Origin: Prevotella sp. UBA2756
GTDB taxonomy: Bacteria > Bacteroidota > Bacteroidia > Bacteroidales > Bacteroidaceae
Length of the DNA stretch: 35,216 nt
Direction: 5' to 3'
NCBI GenBank assembly: GCA_002353205.1
Contig: DEJE01000029.1
Location: 1-35,216 of the forward strand
Shown here: piece after piece, positions 15,381-25,170 of the stretch
How positions within the stretch are numbered: the first letter of the stretch is position 1
Layout of the letters: each line of letters starts with the position of its first letter
The notes under the pieces: model-generated
Seen by the model: the letters and a program-made list of their open reading frames with translations, nothing else
Told to the model about the DNA's origin: nothing
Databases searched by the model: none
Translations under genes and position numbers: made by a program

Positions 15381-18300
15381 CTATTTGGCCGTGTGCTCCT
15401 TCATATAGTCGCGTGGCGACATGCCATAGAACTTCCTGAACATGGTGGAGAACGACGCCGTGTTGGAGAATCCGCAGGCATACATCACCTCGGTCACGTT
15501 GTGATGCTGCGACGAAAGCAGGTTGGCGGCCTGTTTGAGGCGCAGGTTGCGGATGAAGTCGTGAGGCGTCTGGTTGGTCAGCTCCTTCATCTTGCGGTGC
15601 AGGTGAACGCGGCTGATGCCCACCTCCTGTGCTATCATATCCACGCTGAGGTCGGAGTTGCTGATGTTTCGGTTGATGACAGCCATGACGCGTTCGAGCA
15701 GTTTCTCGTCAGGCGACTTCATCTTCACTTCCTCCACCTTGTCTTCCTGGCTCTCATTGCCCGTGAACTTGTACCTCATCACCTTGCGGGCGTTGATAAG
15801 GTTGTAGATGGTGCGGCGCAGAATGTCCATGTTGAAGGGCTTCACAATATATGCATCGGCTCCCGTTTCAAGACCCTCCAGCTTGTCTTCCTCGCGGTTC
15901 TTGGCCGACAGGAGGATGACGGGCACGTGGTTGGTGTTGACGTTGCTCTTAATGCGCGAGCAAAGGGTGTTGCCGTCCATTTCGGGCATCATGATGTCGC
16001 TCAGCACGATGTCGGGAATCTCCTGCAGGATAGTAGGCAGGGCCTCCTTGCCGTTGACAAATCGCTCGATACTGTATTCGTTGGAGAACTCGGCAGACAG
16101 ATAGTCGGCGATTTCGTCGTCGTCTTCAACAATGACCATCTTCAGCTGTCGGCGTGTCATCGGAACGTCGTTGCCTTGCTGGCTGTTGTCCTCTTCAGCC
16201 GTCTCCGCCGTGCCCAATGCTTCTCCCGAAGGTCCCCATACCTCGTTCTTCGGCTCTTGGGCTATTTCCTTGTCGGTAAGCATTTCGTCAGGCTTCAGAT
16301 GGCTGTTTCCTAACGGCAGCGTGATGATGAATTCGCTTCCCGGTCCGTCGTCGTTATTACGGGCGCTGATGGTGCCGTGGTGCAGTTCGACGAGCGACCG
16401 GGTCAGGTCCAAGCCGATTCCTGTGCCGATGTTCCTGTCGTTCACACTGTTCACACTCTGGTAGAAACGTTCGAAGATCTTCTGCAGCTTGTCGGCGGGG
16501 ATTCCTTCACCACTGTCTTTGATGGAAAGAGTGGCCTTTTGATCGTCGTGTGTCAGCCGTATCACCACGTGTCCTCCCGGTGGCGTATACTTGAAAGCGT
16601 TAGAAAGCACGTTCATCACCACCTTGTCGAAGTTCTGCCGGTCAATCCATACGGGGAGCGTGTCGCTGTCGTGAATGAATGTCAGGGTGATGTTCTTTGC
16701 TTTGGCCTGATGGCCGAACAGTTCGTGAACGTCGCCCACGAAGCCTACGAGGTCGGTTTCGCGCATGTGCATGGCCATGAGTCCCTTGTCAATCTTCCTG
16801 AGGTCCATCATCTGGTTGATGAGGTGGAGTATACGGTCGGCGTTTCGCTTGATGATTTCATAGACGTTACGACGTGTCGGATCGTGGTCTTCCTTCATGA
16901 GCGAGAGTAGGGGAGTCATGATGAGCGTCATCGGCGTACGTATTTCATGGCTGATGTTCATGAAGAACCGCAGCTTGGCCTCGCTCATCTCTTCGGCGTG
17001 GATGTGTTCTTGCAGTCGCAGATGGTCTTGCTCCTTTCGCTTGCGGTAGTTCAGGTAGGCATAGACGGCCAGGCCTGCCAGTATCAGATAGAACAGATAG
17101 GCCCACGCCGAGGCATACCAAGGTGAGTGGATCTTCACCATGAAGGTGATGGGTTCCGTCTCTTGTTGGTTGTTGACGGCCTTGACGCGGAATTTGTAGG
17201 CGCCCGACTGCATGTGGCTGAAGGTGATTTCGTTGGTTCCGGGCTGCAGGCGCGTCCATTCGTCGCCGTTGATGCTGTAGAGATAGACGATGTGCTCGGG
17301 ATTCTCGTAGCTCAGAGTGGAGAAATGCAACGTGAACGAGTTGTCGTCGTAGCACAGGTCGAATCGTTCGGAGTTGATGACGATGCTGTCGGTAATGGTA
17401 TATATGCCCGATTTCAGGCCTGGTGCCACCTGCATGTTTCCCACGGTGATACCCGTCAGGTTGACGTTGGCTTTCCATGGCTGCGGCTTCAGGTCGGCGG
17501 GATTGAACCATGTGATGCCCCCGGTGCCTCCCATCAGAATGGAACCGTTGCTGACACACACCGCACCGTCGGAGAACTCGCTGCTCTGCAGTCCGTTGTC
17601 GACATAGTAGTTGGTGCTTGTGCCTTTATCAGGGTTGAAGCAGCTCAGGCCCATATCGGTTCCGAGCCACAGGTTGCCCTGTTTGTCGGCTATGATTGAG
17701 GCGATGCCATTGGCGGGCAGACCGTCTTGTGTGGTGTAGTAGCCGTCTTTGTGAGTCTTCATGTTGTAGTAGTAAAGACCGTCGTTTGTCCCCAGCCATA
17801 CGCGACCGCTGTGGTCGGCGTAGACGCATCGTGAAAATGTGCCATAATTGGCGCAGTTTCCGTTGAAGGTGTTCACCCAGCTGTCTTTCTCGATGTCGTA
17901 GCAGCACAGACCGACAGATGTTGCCACAAATAGTTTCTTCTCATCTTCGGAGAGGTATACCTTACTGATGAAGTTGTTGGCCAGACTGTTCATCTTCCTG
18001 TCGTTGTCCGCCCCCTTCTGCATGACGAACCGCTTGAGCTTCTTTGTCTTGACATTGTAGCGCAGTATGCCGGGTCCCATGGCGGCTATCCATACGTCGC
18101 CATTGCTGGCAGCGGCCAGTCCGAACACACTTCCTTGTCGTCCCAGTCCCAGATCCTCTTGGTGCCAGCTTCCGGTATTGGGGTCAAGCCATCCCAAACC
18201 TTCGGCAAACGATCCGAGCCAGATGTGTCCGAGCGCGTCTTCTGCCATCGTCAGAATCGTTGTGGGACACTGCGTGAGGTGCCGCGCAGCCATCGTGCTC

Positions 18301-19427
18301 ATGTCTGTTTGGTATAGTCCGTCCTTGTCGGTGCCTATCCACACCCGGCCTTCCCTGTCGATGAGCGTGCTGGTGACGCAGTTGCTGCCGATGATGTTGC
18401 GGTCGCCCATCTTGTAGCCCATATACCCGAAGTCCATCTTTGCCCTGGGTTGCATGAAGAGCCCTTTATGGAGCAGGCACATCCAGATGTTGCGGTTGCG
18501 GTCTTCGACAATCGACGTGACCTTTGCCTTCTCCATCTCCATTCCGCTGCTGTAGAATGGGTTGCGGCGGAGGCTGCCGTCGGTGGGAACGTAGACGATG
18601 AGTCCCTGTCCGTCGCATCCCAGCAGCAGTTCGCCGTTGGTCTTGATGGTGAAGGTGTTGATGGCGAGGCCGCTGGTAGACGGAGCGTTGGTGAATGACC
18701 GTGCCCTCTCGTCATAGCGGTAGATGCCTTTGCCCCGCACCGCAATGTAGATGTGACCGTCTTTGTCTTGCTTGATTTCGCGCAACATGCTCTTCTGTTC
18801 CTCGTCGGTGAAGAACTTCGTGCGGCGACGACCTTCCACAAGGGTCATTCCTTCGTTCTCTGAGATAATCCAGAATCGGCCTTGCGAGTCCTCAAGCAAG
18901 TGACGAATGTAGTTCTGTCCTTGCGTCAGGTCGTTCATGGGCGACCCTGTGTGGTCTTCATTCAGCTTCACGATACCATAGCCCGAGGTGCAGGCCACCA
19001 TATCGCCGTTTCGCAGCTGCATGATGGCATTCACGTATGTGCGCACTTGCTTTCCGTCGGCTCCTCGTAAGTCATAGTCGTGGAAGGTTGCACCGTCGTA
19101 GTCCTGAATGGTATAGTTGTTGCCGATGAAGATGGTGCCGTTCTTGCTTTGCGTGATGCAGTTGATATAGTTGCTGCTCAGTCCCGACTCTTCGTCTTCT
19201 TTTTTGAAGATGCGGAATTTGTAGCCGTCGTATTGGTTCAGTCCATTACGAGTGGCGACCCAGATGAACCCGTCTCTGTCTTGAAACACCTGGTTGGCGA
19301 AGTTGCTTGAAAGCTGGTTGTCAGCATTAAACAGCTTCCCTGTCTGTGCTGATGCTCCATAGGTAGTGAAAAGGCCAATCAGCAGTAGTGCATAAAATAA
19401 ATAGTTCTCCTTTGTGTATTCTTTCAT
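15381..19427 (-). CDS. hybrid two-component system sensor/AraC regulator of the polysaccharide locus
   Basis: A 1348-residue inner-membrane protein combining sensor kinase and response regulator. Order: signal peptide (1-27, ending in GASAQ); periplasmic two-bladed propeller sensor (about 35-655, repeated WxGT/xGL blade motifs such as GFIWVATRNGLNQYDG); Y_Y_Y domain (about 700-765); membrane helix (about 774-794); histidine kinase with MNISHEIRTP (His827), NVLSNAFKYTP and GTGIGLDL; receiver with SDIMMPEMDG (Asp1144) and VKPF (Lys1196); AraC-type HTH (about 1262-1344). Such proteins bind oligosaccharides in the periplasm and switch on the adjacent SusCD operon, which starts divergently 430 bases away. 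The start at 19427 precedes the signal peptide; the upstream extension overlaps the promoter. All catalytic residues are present. Confidence 0.96.
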   Translation of the reverse strand: MKEYTKENYLFYALLLIGLFTTYGASAQTGKLFNADNQLSSNFANQVFQDRDGFIWVATRNGLNQYDGYKFRIFKKEDEESGLSSNYINCITQSKNGTIFIGNNYTIQDYDGATFHDYDLRGADGKQVRTYVNAIMQLRNGDMVACTSGYGIVKLNEDHTGSPMNDLTQGQNYIRHLLEDSQGRFWIISENEGMTLVEGRRRTKFFTDEEQKSMLREIKQDKDGHIYIAVRGKGIYRYDERARSFTNAPSTSGLAINTFTIKTNGELLLGCDGQGLIVYVPTDGSLRRNPFYSSGMEMEKAKVTSIVEDRNRNIWMCLLHKGLFMQPRAKMDFGYMGYKMGDRNIIGSNCVTSTLIDREGRVWIGTDKDGLYQTDMSTMAARHLTQCPTTILTMAEDALGHIWLGSFAEGLGWLDPNTGSWHQEDLGLGRQGSVFGLAAASNGDVWIAAMGPGILRYNVKTKKLKRFVMQKGADNDRKMNSLANNFISKVYLSEDEKKLFVATSVGLCCYDIEKDSWVNTFNGNCANYGTFSRCVYADHSGRVWLGTNDGLYYYNMKTHKDGYYTTQDGLPANGIASIIADKQGNLWLGTDMGLSCFNPDKGTSTNYYVDNGLQSSEFSDGAVCVSNGSILMGGTGGITWFNPADLKPQPWKANVNLTGITVGNMQVAPGLKSGIYTITDSIVINSERFDLCYDDNSFTLHFSTLSYENPEHIVYLYSINGDEWTRLQPGTNEITFSHMQSGAYKFRVKAVNNQQETEPITFMVKIHSPWYASAWAYLFYLILAGLAVYAYLNYRKRKEQDHLRLQEHIHAEEMSEAKLRFFMNISHEIRTPMTLIMTPLLSLMKEDHDPTRRNVYEIIKRNADRILHLINQMMDLRKIDKGLMAMHMRETDLVGFVGDVHELFGHQAKAKNITLTFIHDSDTLPVWIDRQNFDKVVMNVLSNAFKYTPPGGHVVIRLTHDDQKATLSIKDSGEGIPADKLQKIFERFYQSVNSVNDRNIGTGIGLDLTRSLVELHHGTISARNNDDGPGSEFIITLPLGNSHLKPDEMLTDKEIAQEPKNEVWGPSGEALGTAETAEEDNSQQGNDVPMTRRQLKMVIVEDDDEIADYLSAEFSNEYSIERFVNGKEALPTILQEIPDIVLSDIMMPEMDGNTLCSRIKSNVNTNHVPVILLSAKNREEDKLEGLETGADAYIVKPFNMDILRRTIYNLINARKVMRYKFTGNESQEDKVEEVKMKSPDEKLLERVMAVINRNISNSDLSVDMIAQEVGISRVHLHRKMKELTNQTPHDFIRNLRLKQAANLLSSQHHNVTEVMYACGFSNTASFSTMFRKFYGMSPRDYMKEHTAK

Positions 19428-19462
19428 GATAGTATTATGATAGTCCTGCATGAATGCGAATG

Positions 19463-19470
19463 CAAATGTA
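19463..19470 (-). promoter_or_regulatory. possible -7 box of the hybrid regulator gene
   Basis: Minus strand TACATTTG fits TAnnTTTG, 36 bases upstream of the chosen start. No -33 TTTG is visible at 19-21 bases, so support is weak. Confidence 0.35.
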
Positions 19471-19533
19471 AGGATTTTTTTTGAATGACCATCATAAAAA
19501 CGTGTTTTTTTAATAAAATAGTTATATTTTTTA

Positions 19534-19561
19534 TGTAACACAATGTAAAGAAACGGTTACA
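19534..19561. promoter_or_regulatory. candidate operator TGTAAC-N16-GTTACA
   Basis: Perfect 6-base half-sites at 19534-19539 and 19556-19561 are 22 bases apart centre to centre (two helical turns), lying between the divergent regulator and SusC genes. Spacing of two turns fits binding of a dimeric AraC-type domain. This is inference from position and symmetry only. Confidence 0.35.
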
Positions 19562-19719
19562 CCTTGGGGAAAAGAATGCTTTTCTCCTGCAATTCCACAC
19601 TGTTTTTTTTCAAATGAGAGTATGTCAGGACAACCTCTTTGCTTTATTTGTGATTTGTTTCATTTATTGTTTACGGTGTTGCAAAATATCATTTGGCCAA
19701 AAAAAATGTATTCGAAGAC

Positions 19720-19750
19720 CTTGCACATTTAAAAATTTATATTAATTTTG
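19720..19750 (+). promoter_or_regulatory. promoter of the seven-gene SusCD operon
   Basis: CTTG (19720-19723), a 19-base spacer and TAATTTTG (19743-19750) match the Bacteroidetes consensus with one mismatch in the -33 box. The leader to the first SusC start is about 100 bases. Confidence 0.65.
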
Positions 19751-19857
19751 CAGTCGTTATTAATAACTAATGTCAAGATATGGCCGTTTGTTTTGCAGGC
19801 CCAACTATTCATTATAATCATGAAAATTTAATTATAAAAATATTAACCAAAACCCAA

Positions 19858-22800
19858 ATGACAAACAAACTGAAAGTGATGATTCATCTTGTCATGTGCA
19901 AGATATCGTCAAAGACATCGCTTCTGGCTTTGCTGATGATGGCCTCCACAGTACCATCGTTTGCTCAGGGTCTAGTCAAGGGTGTCGTCATTGACAGTAG
20001 CGGCGATGCGGTAATCGGTGCAACCGTTGTTCAGAAGGACAACCGAAAGAATGCCACCATTACCGACATTGACGGAAACTTCTCGTTAAAAATGCCAGGA
20101 GGTAAAGGTACTATCGTGGTGTCTTACGTTGGTTTAAAAGAAAAAGAGGTTCGTGTCACGGCCGACAAAATGAACAGAGTGACCATGGAGGAAGATGACG
20201 CCCAGCTTGAAGAGGTGGTCGTTGTCGGTTATGGCCAGCAGAAGAAGGCCTCTGTGGTGGGTGCCATCACTCAGACGACAGGTGAAGTCCTCGAGCGCGC
20301 AGCTGGTATCGGTAGTGTGGGTGCAGCCCTCACTGGTAACTTGCCAGGTATTGCCACCATCGCTTCTACAGGTCAGCCTGGTGAAGAGGACCCCCGTATC
20401 TATATCCGTGGTGCCGCCGCTTGGAACCAGGACGCGCAGCCGCTGATCCTCGTCGATGGTGTGAAGCGTGAAATCAAGTCGGTCGACATCACGTCGGTGG
20501 CCACGATCTCCGTGCTGAAGGATGCCTCGGCAACAGCCGTTTACGGTGTGGAGGGTGCTAACGGTGTGATCCTGATTACCACCAAGCGCGGTGTCGAGGG
20601 TAAGGCAAGAATTGACGTGGGCTTCAATGCCACGCTGAAAGCAGTGTCGAAGCTTCCTCGCAAATATGACTCCTACGACGGATATATGTTCCGCAACCAG
20701 GCCATCGAGCATGAGCTTGCCATTGGCGGAGCTGCTTCATGGGCATACTACCGTCCGCAGACGTTCATCAACAATTTCCGTAACCAGGATCATACAGTGA
20801 AGCCGAACTATACTGCCGACGGAGCTTATCTCGGTGACTATAGCCAAGCCGAGCGCTATCCGAATGTTGACTGGCAGGATGAGATGTTCAAGAAAACGGC
20901 TTTGTCGTATAACACGAACCTTAATATCTCCGGAGGTACTAAGTACGTGAAGTATTTCGTGGCATTCGACTTCCAGAACGAAGGCGATATGACCAGGGTG
21001 TGGGACAACCATCAGGGTTATGAAGGCGGTTATACCTACAACCGTCTGAACGTTCGTTCGAATCTTGATTTCCAAATTACGAAGACCACCCAGTTCAGGG
21101 TGAATCTGGCTGGTTCAAATGCCCAGCAGAAGACCCCACGTTATTATTATGATAATAATGGTGAGTTCTTCCAGCAGCAGAAATGGGCTGGTGCCTATCG
21201 TATGGCTCCCAACCTCTTCCCCGTTCAGTTCTCTGATGGAGCATGGGGTTACTATCCGTTGGTCTCCAACATCGAGAACTCTCCGAGGAGCGTGGCAACA
21301 TCGGGTTATGAACTGAGCACGATTACACGTGTGTTCACCGACTTCGCCCTTGAACAGAATCTCGATTTCGTCACGAAAGGCCTCATCGCCCGCGGTACGA
21401 TCTCGTGGGACAACCAGTTTAATGAAGGCACCCGAGGCATTTCCGACCTGCACACTGTGAAGAATGCGTATATGCTTCCCGAGGATGGTCAGCTCCTTTA
21501 CGAGAATTCCATTGATACGACGACAGGTTTCGACTTCTATGAGAGCCGCGACTGGACAACAGAAGCCGGTAACGTGAGCTACACAAGCCGTGCAACGGAA
21601 ATGTCACTTCAGCTTTTCTGGGGCCGCGAGTTCGGCAAGCACAACGTGACGGCCATGGGTAACTGGAAACGCCGTATCAACGCAGGTAACGCAGACCTTG
21701 AGAACCGACGCGAGGACTGGGTGTTCCGTACCACATACGATTACAACAGCAGGTATTTCGCCGAGTTCAACGGCGCATACAACGGTTCGCAGAAGTTCTC
21801 GCCCGATAACCGTTTCGTATTCTTCTGTTCGGGTGCTATCGGATGGATGGTCACTGAAGAGAAGTTTATGAAGAACCTGAAGGAGAAAGGTATCATTGAT
21901 ATGTTCAAGATCCGTGGTTCTCTGGGTGAAATCGGTGACGACAACGCCGGTGCACGCTGGGCTTATCTGACAGGATGGGAGGTGACAAACAATGGTAACG
22001 GCTTCAATATGGCACTTGATGGTTCGGCCAGCCCGTTCATAGGATATAAGGAAGCCACCATTGCCATGCCCGACCTTCGCTGGGCGACGGTGTCGAAGAA
22101 AAACCTCGGTTTCGACTACTCGTTCCTCCACGGTATGTTTGCAGGAAGCTTCGACTGGTTCCGCGACGACCGTTACGACATCTTCATCTCGGGTGACAAC
22201 CGCTCTGTTCCTTCTTACTATGGTGCTGCCAAGACTCCTGATATCAACAAGGGTAAGATGAAGAACTATGGTTTCGAGATTGAGGTCCGTTTTAATAAGG
22301 TGTTGAACAATGGTATGCGCTTTTGGACTAATGCCAACTATACCTACGCACACAACGTCATCAAGTTGAAGGACGATCCCGAGTTGATTCCAGCCTACCG
22401 CAAGGCGCAAGGATATTCGCAAGGACAGTACTGGTCGTTCATCGACAATGGCTTCATCGGCTCGTATGATGAATTATATAGTACGCCTGCGCGCGAGAAA
22501 GACGACAGCCAGGTGCTCATTGGCGACCATTATATTGTCGACTTCAATGGCGACGGTATCGTAGATGAGACCAATGACCAGGCTCCTTACGGCTACACCG
22601 GAACCCCGGAACACACCTATAATGCTACAATCGGTTGGGAGTATAAGGGATGGAGCATGTTTGCACAGCTCTATGGTGCAACGGGTGTCACGCGCGACGT
22701 CACGCTCACCTCGTTCCCGGAAAAACTCCTCACTGTATATGATAATGGTACATGGTGGAATCCCGTTGATGGTGAGGGCAAGGTTGTCGTGCCGCGCTTC

Positions 22801-23070
22801 ACCACTCAGGTATCATACAACAATGGTACTCAGTTTCTCTTCGATGGTTCGTATTTCCGACTCAAGAACGTGGAAATCGCTTACACGTGGACAAAGGGTT
22901 GGATTAAGAAACTCGGATTCTCGAGCCTGAAGGTTTATGTCAACGGTAACAACCTCTTCCTGATAACAAAGATGCCTGACGACCGTGAGAGTAACTACGG
23001 CTTCAGCGGTGGAGGCGGTGCTTACCCGACTGTCAGACGTTATAATTTCGGTATTAAGCTTAACATGTAA
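19858..23070 (+). CDS. SusC/RagA-type TonB-dependent transporter, first copy (XusA position)
   Basis: A 1070-residue outer-membrane barrel that imports oligosaccharides using TonB energy. A signal region ending SFAQ (about residue 37) is followed by the carboxypeptidase D regulatory-like domain (38-112, with TITDIDGNFSL), the TonB-box-like EEVVVVGYGQQKK (about 118-130), the plug (PLILVDGVKREI, ISVLKDASATAVYGVEGANGVILITTKRG) and the 22-strand barrel ending YNFGIKLNM. Length and motifs are fully typical. The start at 19858 was chosen because the upstream in-frame extension falls in the AT-rich leader. It is the first gene of the operon, with its SusD partner 13 bases downstream. The place in the operon matches xusA of the Prevotella bryantii xylan locus; the substrate is inferred only. 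Confidence 0.95.
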   Translation: MTNKLKVMIHLVMCKISSKTSLLALLMMASTVPSFAQGLVKGVVIDSSGDAVIGATVVQKDNRKNATITDIDGNFSLKMPGGKGTIVVSYVGLKEKEVRVTADKMNRVTMEEDDAQLEEVVVVGYGQQKKASVVGAITQTTGEVLERAAGIGSVGAALTGNLPGIATIASTGQPGEEDPRIYIRGAAAWNQDAQPLILVDGVKREIKSVDITSVATISVLKDASATAVYGVEGANGVILITTKRGVEGKARIDVGFNATLKAVSKLPRKYDSYDGYMFRNQAIEHELAIGGAASWAYYRPQTFINNFRNQDHTVKPNYTADGAYLGDYSQAERYPNVDWQDEMFKKTALSYNTNLNISGGTKYVKYFVAFDFQNEGDMTRVWDNHQGYEGGYTYNRLNVRSNLDFQITKTTQFRVNLAGSNAQQKTPRYYYDNNGEFFQQQKWAGAYRMAPNLFPVQFSDGAWGYYPLVSNIENSPRSVATSGYELSTITRVFTDFALEQNLDFVTKGLIARGTISWDNQFNEGTRGISDLHTVKNAYMLPEDGQLLYENSIDTTTGFDFYESRDWTTEAGNVSYTSRATEMSLQLFWGREFGKHNVTAMGNWKRRINAGNADLENRREDWVFRTTYDYNSRYFAEFNGAYNGSQKFSPDNRFVFFCSGAIGWMVTEEKFMKNLKEKGIIDMFKIRGSLGEIGDDNAGARWAYLTGWEVTNNGNGFNMALDGSASPFIGYKEATIAMPDLRWATVSKKNLGFDYSFLHGMFAGSFDWFRDDRYDIFISGDNRSVPSYYGAAKTPDINKGKMKNYGFEIEVRFNKVLNNGMRFWTNANYTYAHNVIKLKDDPELIPAYRKAQGYSQGQYWSFIDNGFIGSYDELYSTPAREKDDSQVLIGDHYIVDFNGDGIVDETNDQAPYGYTGTPEHTYNATIGWEYKGWSMFAQLYGATGVTRDVTLTSFPEKLLTVYDNGTWWNPVDGEGKVVVPRFTTQVSYNNGTQFLFDGSYFRLKNVEIAYTWTKGWIKKLGFSSLKVYVNGNNLFLITKMPDDRESNYGFSGGGGAYPTVRRYNFGIKLNM

Positions 23071-23083
23071 TAGCGTATATCTT

Positions 23084-25117
23084 ATGAAATCATATAAAAA
23101 CATTCAATCACTTTTGTGTGGTTCGCTGCTCCTGCTGGCTGGCACCGTTTCGTTCAGTTCATGTACCGACTGGCTTGACAAGGATCCTGAGTCGATCATC
23201 GCTGAAGATGAGGCTTTCAAGAACTTCCGAAACTTCCAGGGATATATTGAGGAAATTTATGACTGCATCCCCGATAAGGAAAAGGTAAACTATTGTACTT
23301 CATGGAACTGGGGCGATGATGCCGTTCACAATCCGGAAGGATACGCACACATGGATCATCAGGTAGACCTTGGCAACTATCGTAACGTTTGGAATAACAG
23401 CCAGCAATGGCTGAACGGCTCAGGATCTAATGGCACATGGGCTCCTAAATACTCATTGTGGAAAGGTGCATGGTACTGCATCCGTAAGTGTAACATGGGA
23501 ATTGCGAACATCAAGTCGCTCGTTGGTTCTGACGAAGAGCGCGACCTGCTGCTCGGTCAGATGTATTTCTTCCGTGCATGGTGGCACTTCGAGCTGATGT
23601 GCTACTTTGGCGGACTTCCATACATCGATCAGGCCTACGAGGCGACAAGCATACCTGAACTTCCCCGTCTTTCTTTCCAGGAGTGTGCCGACCGCTGTGC
23701 AGAAGATTTCGAGCGGGCCTACGATCTCCTTCCCTTGGATTGGGATGAGACGCTGGCCGGTATGCAGACATCGGGAAAGAACGACCTTCGTGTGAACAAG
23801 TTCATGGCTCTCTGTTACCTCGGAAAATGCTACCTTTGGGCAGGATCTCCGCTCATGAAGGAGTTCGAAAAGACTAAGAACGGAGGTGTCGCCCAGCTGT
23901 TAGGTGCAAGTTCAAACGGTAAGACCTACGACTACGATGTTGAATACTGCCAGAAGGCAGCCGAGACATTAGGCCGTGCTCTCGACATGGTTGCCAGAGG
24001 AACTGTCAGATACAAGCTTGCTGAGTTCAGATACTCCAATCTTTACGACCATGAGCGCGACGAGAATGCCGAGTCGTGCTACTCCGACATCTTCTACACC
24101 GTGAAGCAGAGCTGGCTCATGCCTGGTTCCACCGAGGCTATTTTCCGCGGTGCTTATCCTGGCGTGAACTCTGCCAACTGGAACTGTGCTAAGCTCTTCG
24201 GTCCGAAGGTTGCTGGCCTTGTGGAGCATGACAATATCATCCACCATCCCACGGCCAACCTCATCGACCAGTACGGAATGGCCAATGGACAGCCCATCTA
24301 TCTGGTTCAGAACGGCGAGTATGTGCTGAACCCTGCATCAGGATGGGATCCTGAGCATCCCTACAAAAACCGCGACCCGCGATTCTACCATGATATCGTG
24401 TTCGACGGCTTCCACTATGTGCTTAGTACTGATGGCTTGACTGCCGAGCAGAAGAAACTGGAATATTGCGACCTTTATACAGACGGTGCCATGCGCGAGA
24501 TCGACCATGGCAGCAGCACTGGCTATTTTATCCAGAAACTCATTCCTCACCAGTGTAACAAAGGCGACAAGTGGTATGAGTGGGATTATGCTTTCCAGTC
24601 ATATATCCCCTATATGCGCCTGGCCGACGTCTATCTGATGTATGCAGAGGCAAGAGCTGCTGTCGTCAACAGTGCTAATGAACTGAAGGAAAAGCCTCTC
24701 TACTGTACTTCCTATTCTGCCGTCGATGCCATTAATGCTCTTCGCGACCGTGTGAACTCGGGCGATTATCCCATGGAGCATGTTCAGGCCAACCTGATGG
24801 ACACCAGGGAGCACTTCCTCGATGAGGTGCGACGCGAGCGTGCGGTAGAGCTCTCGTTCGAAGGTTTCCGCTGGTGCGACCTCCAGCGCTGGCTCCTCCT
24901 TACCGAACCTCCCTATACGATGAAGTATTCCCACGAGTTCGAGCGTTTGGAAAAGGCTGATTGGTTCAAGGACCATGATCCCAAAGACGCACATGTAGGC
25001 AACTTCCACAAGAAGGAACTCATTACACGTCGTCTTGAATCAAAGCACTACTGGTTCCCGCTTCCCGACAAAGATATTTACCTTTACGAAGGATTCCCAC
25101 AAAATCCTGGGTGGTAA
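23084..25117 (+). CDS. SusD/RagB-type outer-membrane lipoprotein, first copy (XusB position)
   Basis: A 677-residue surface lipoprotein that caps the SusC barrel and captures glycan. Lipidation is at Cys27 (GTVSFSSCTDWLDKDP), with acidic residues after the cysteine as in Bacteroidetes surface-export signals. The N-terminal TPR-like helices (FFRAWWHFELMCYFGGLPYID) and the C-terminal signature (RRERAVELSFEGFRWCDLQRW and YWFPLPDKDIYLYEGFPQNPGW) are diagnostic of SusD. At 677 residues it is longer than the usual 500-600, so it has added loops. The start at 23084 is set by the signal peptide; the longer frame reads out of phase through the SusC 3' end. Confidence 0.95.
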   Translation: MKSYKNIQSLLCGSLLLLAGTVSFSSCTDWLDKDPESIIAEDEAFKNFRNFQGYIEEIYDCIPDKEKVNYCTSWNWGDDAVHNPEGYAHMDHQVDLGNYRNVWNNSQQWLNGSGSNGTWAPKYSLWKGAWYCIRKCNMGIANIKSLVGSDEERDLLLGQMYFFRAWWHFELMCYFGGLPYIDQAYEATSIPELPRLSFQECADRCAEDFERAYDLLPLDWDETLAGMQTSGKNDLRVNKFMALCYLGKCYLWAGSPLMKEFEKTKNGGVAQLLGASSNGKTYDYDVEYCQKAAETLGRALDMVARGTVRYKLAEFRYSNLYDHERDENAESCYSDIFYTVKQSWLMPGSTEAIFRGAYPGVNSANWNCAKLFGPKVAGLVEHDNIIHHPTANLIDQYGMANGQPIYLVQNGEYVLNPASGWDPEHPYKNRDPRFYHDIVFDGFHYVLSTDGLTAEQKKLEYCDLYTDGAMREIDHGSSTGYFIQKLIPHQCNKGDKWYEWDYAFQSYIPYMRLADVYLMYAEARAAVVNSANELKEKPLYCTSYSAVDAINALRDRVNSGDYPMEHVQANLMDTREHFLDEVRRERAVELSFEGFRWCDLQRWLLLTEPPYTMKYSHEFERLEKADWFKDHDPKDAHVGNFHKKELITRRLESKHYWFPLPDKDIYLYEGFPQNPGW

Positions 25118-25125
25118 AGAACAGA

Positions 25126-25159
25126 GATTAATGATTAACGACTACGATTAATGATTAAT
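25126..25159. repeat. GATTAAT/GATTAAC heptamers before the second SusC
   Basis: The operon gap holds GATTAAT GATTAAC, a 6-base break, then GATTAAT GATTAAT, ending 11 bases before the start codon. Same 7-base family (TAATGAT when rotated) as the array at 28163-28190 read on the other strand. Confidence 0.65.
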
Positions 25160-25170
25160 AAGACAATGAT

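Larger units (their letters stand above)
19428..19857. other. 430-base divergent regulatory region of the polysaccharide locus
   Basis: No gene is seen here. From left to right it holds a possible -7 box for the regulator (minus strand, 19463-19470); T-rich runs; an inverted pair TGTAAC-N16-GTTACA (19534-19561); a hairpin GGGGAAAAG/CTTTTCTCC (19566-19587, one G-U pair); a T8 tract and AT-rich sequence; and the SusC operon promoter at 19720-19750. The inverted pair or hairpin are candidate operators for the AraC domain. Confidence 0.55.

Noticed and set aside
19780..19857. Upstream start for the first SusC
   Set aside because: It would place 26 non-signal residues from an AT-rich leader before a normal SusC signal peptide.
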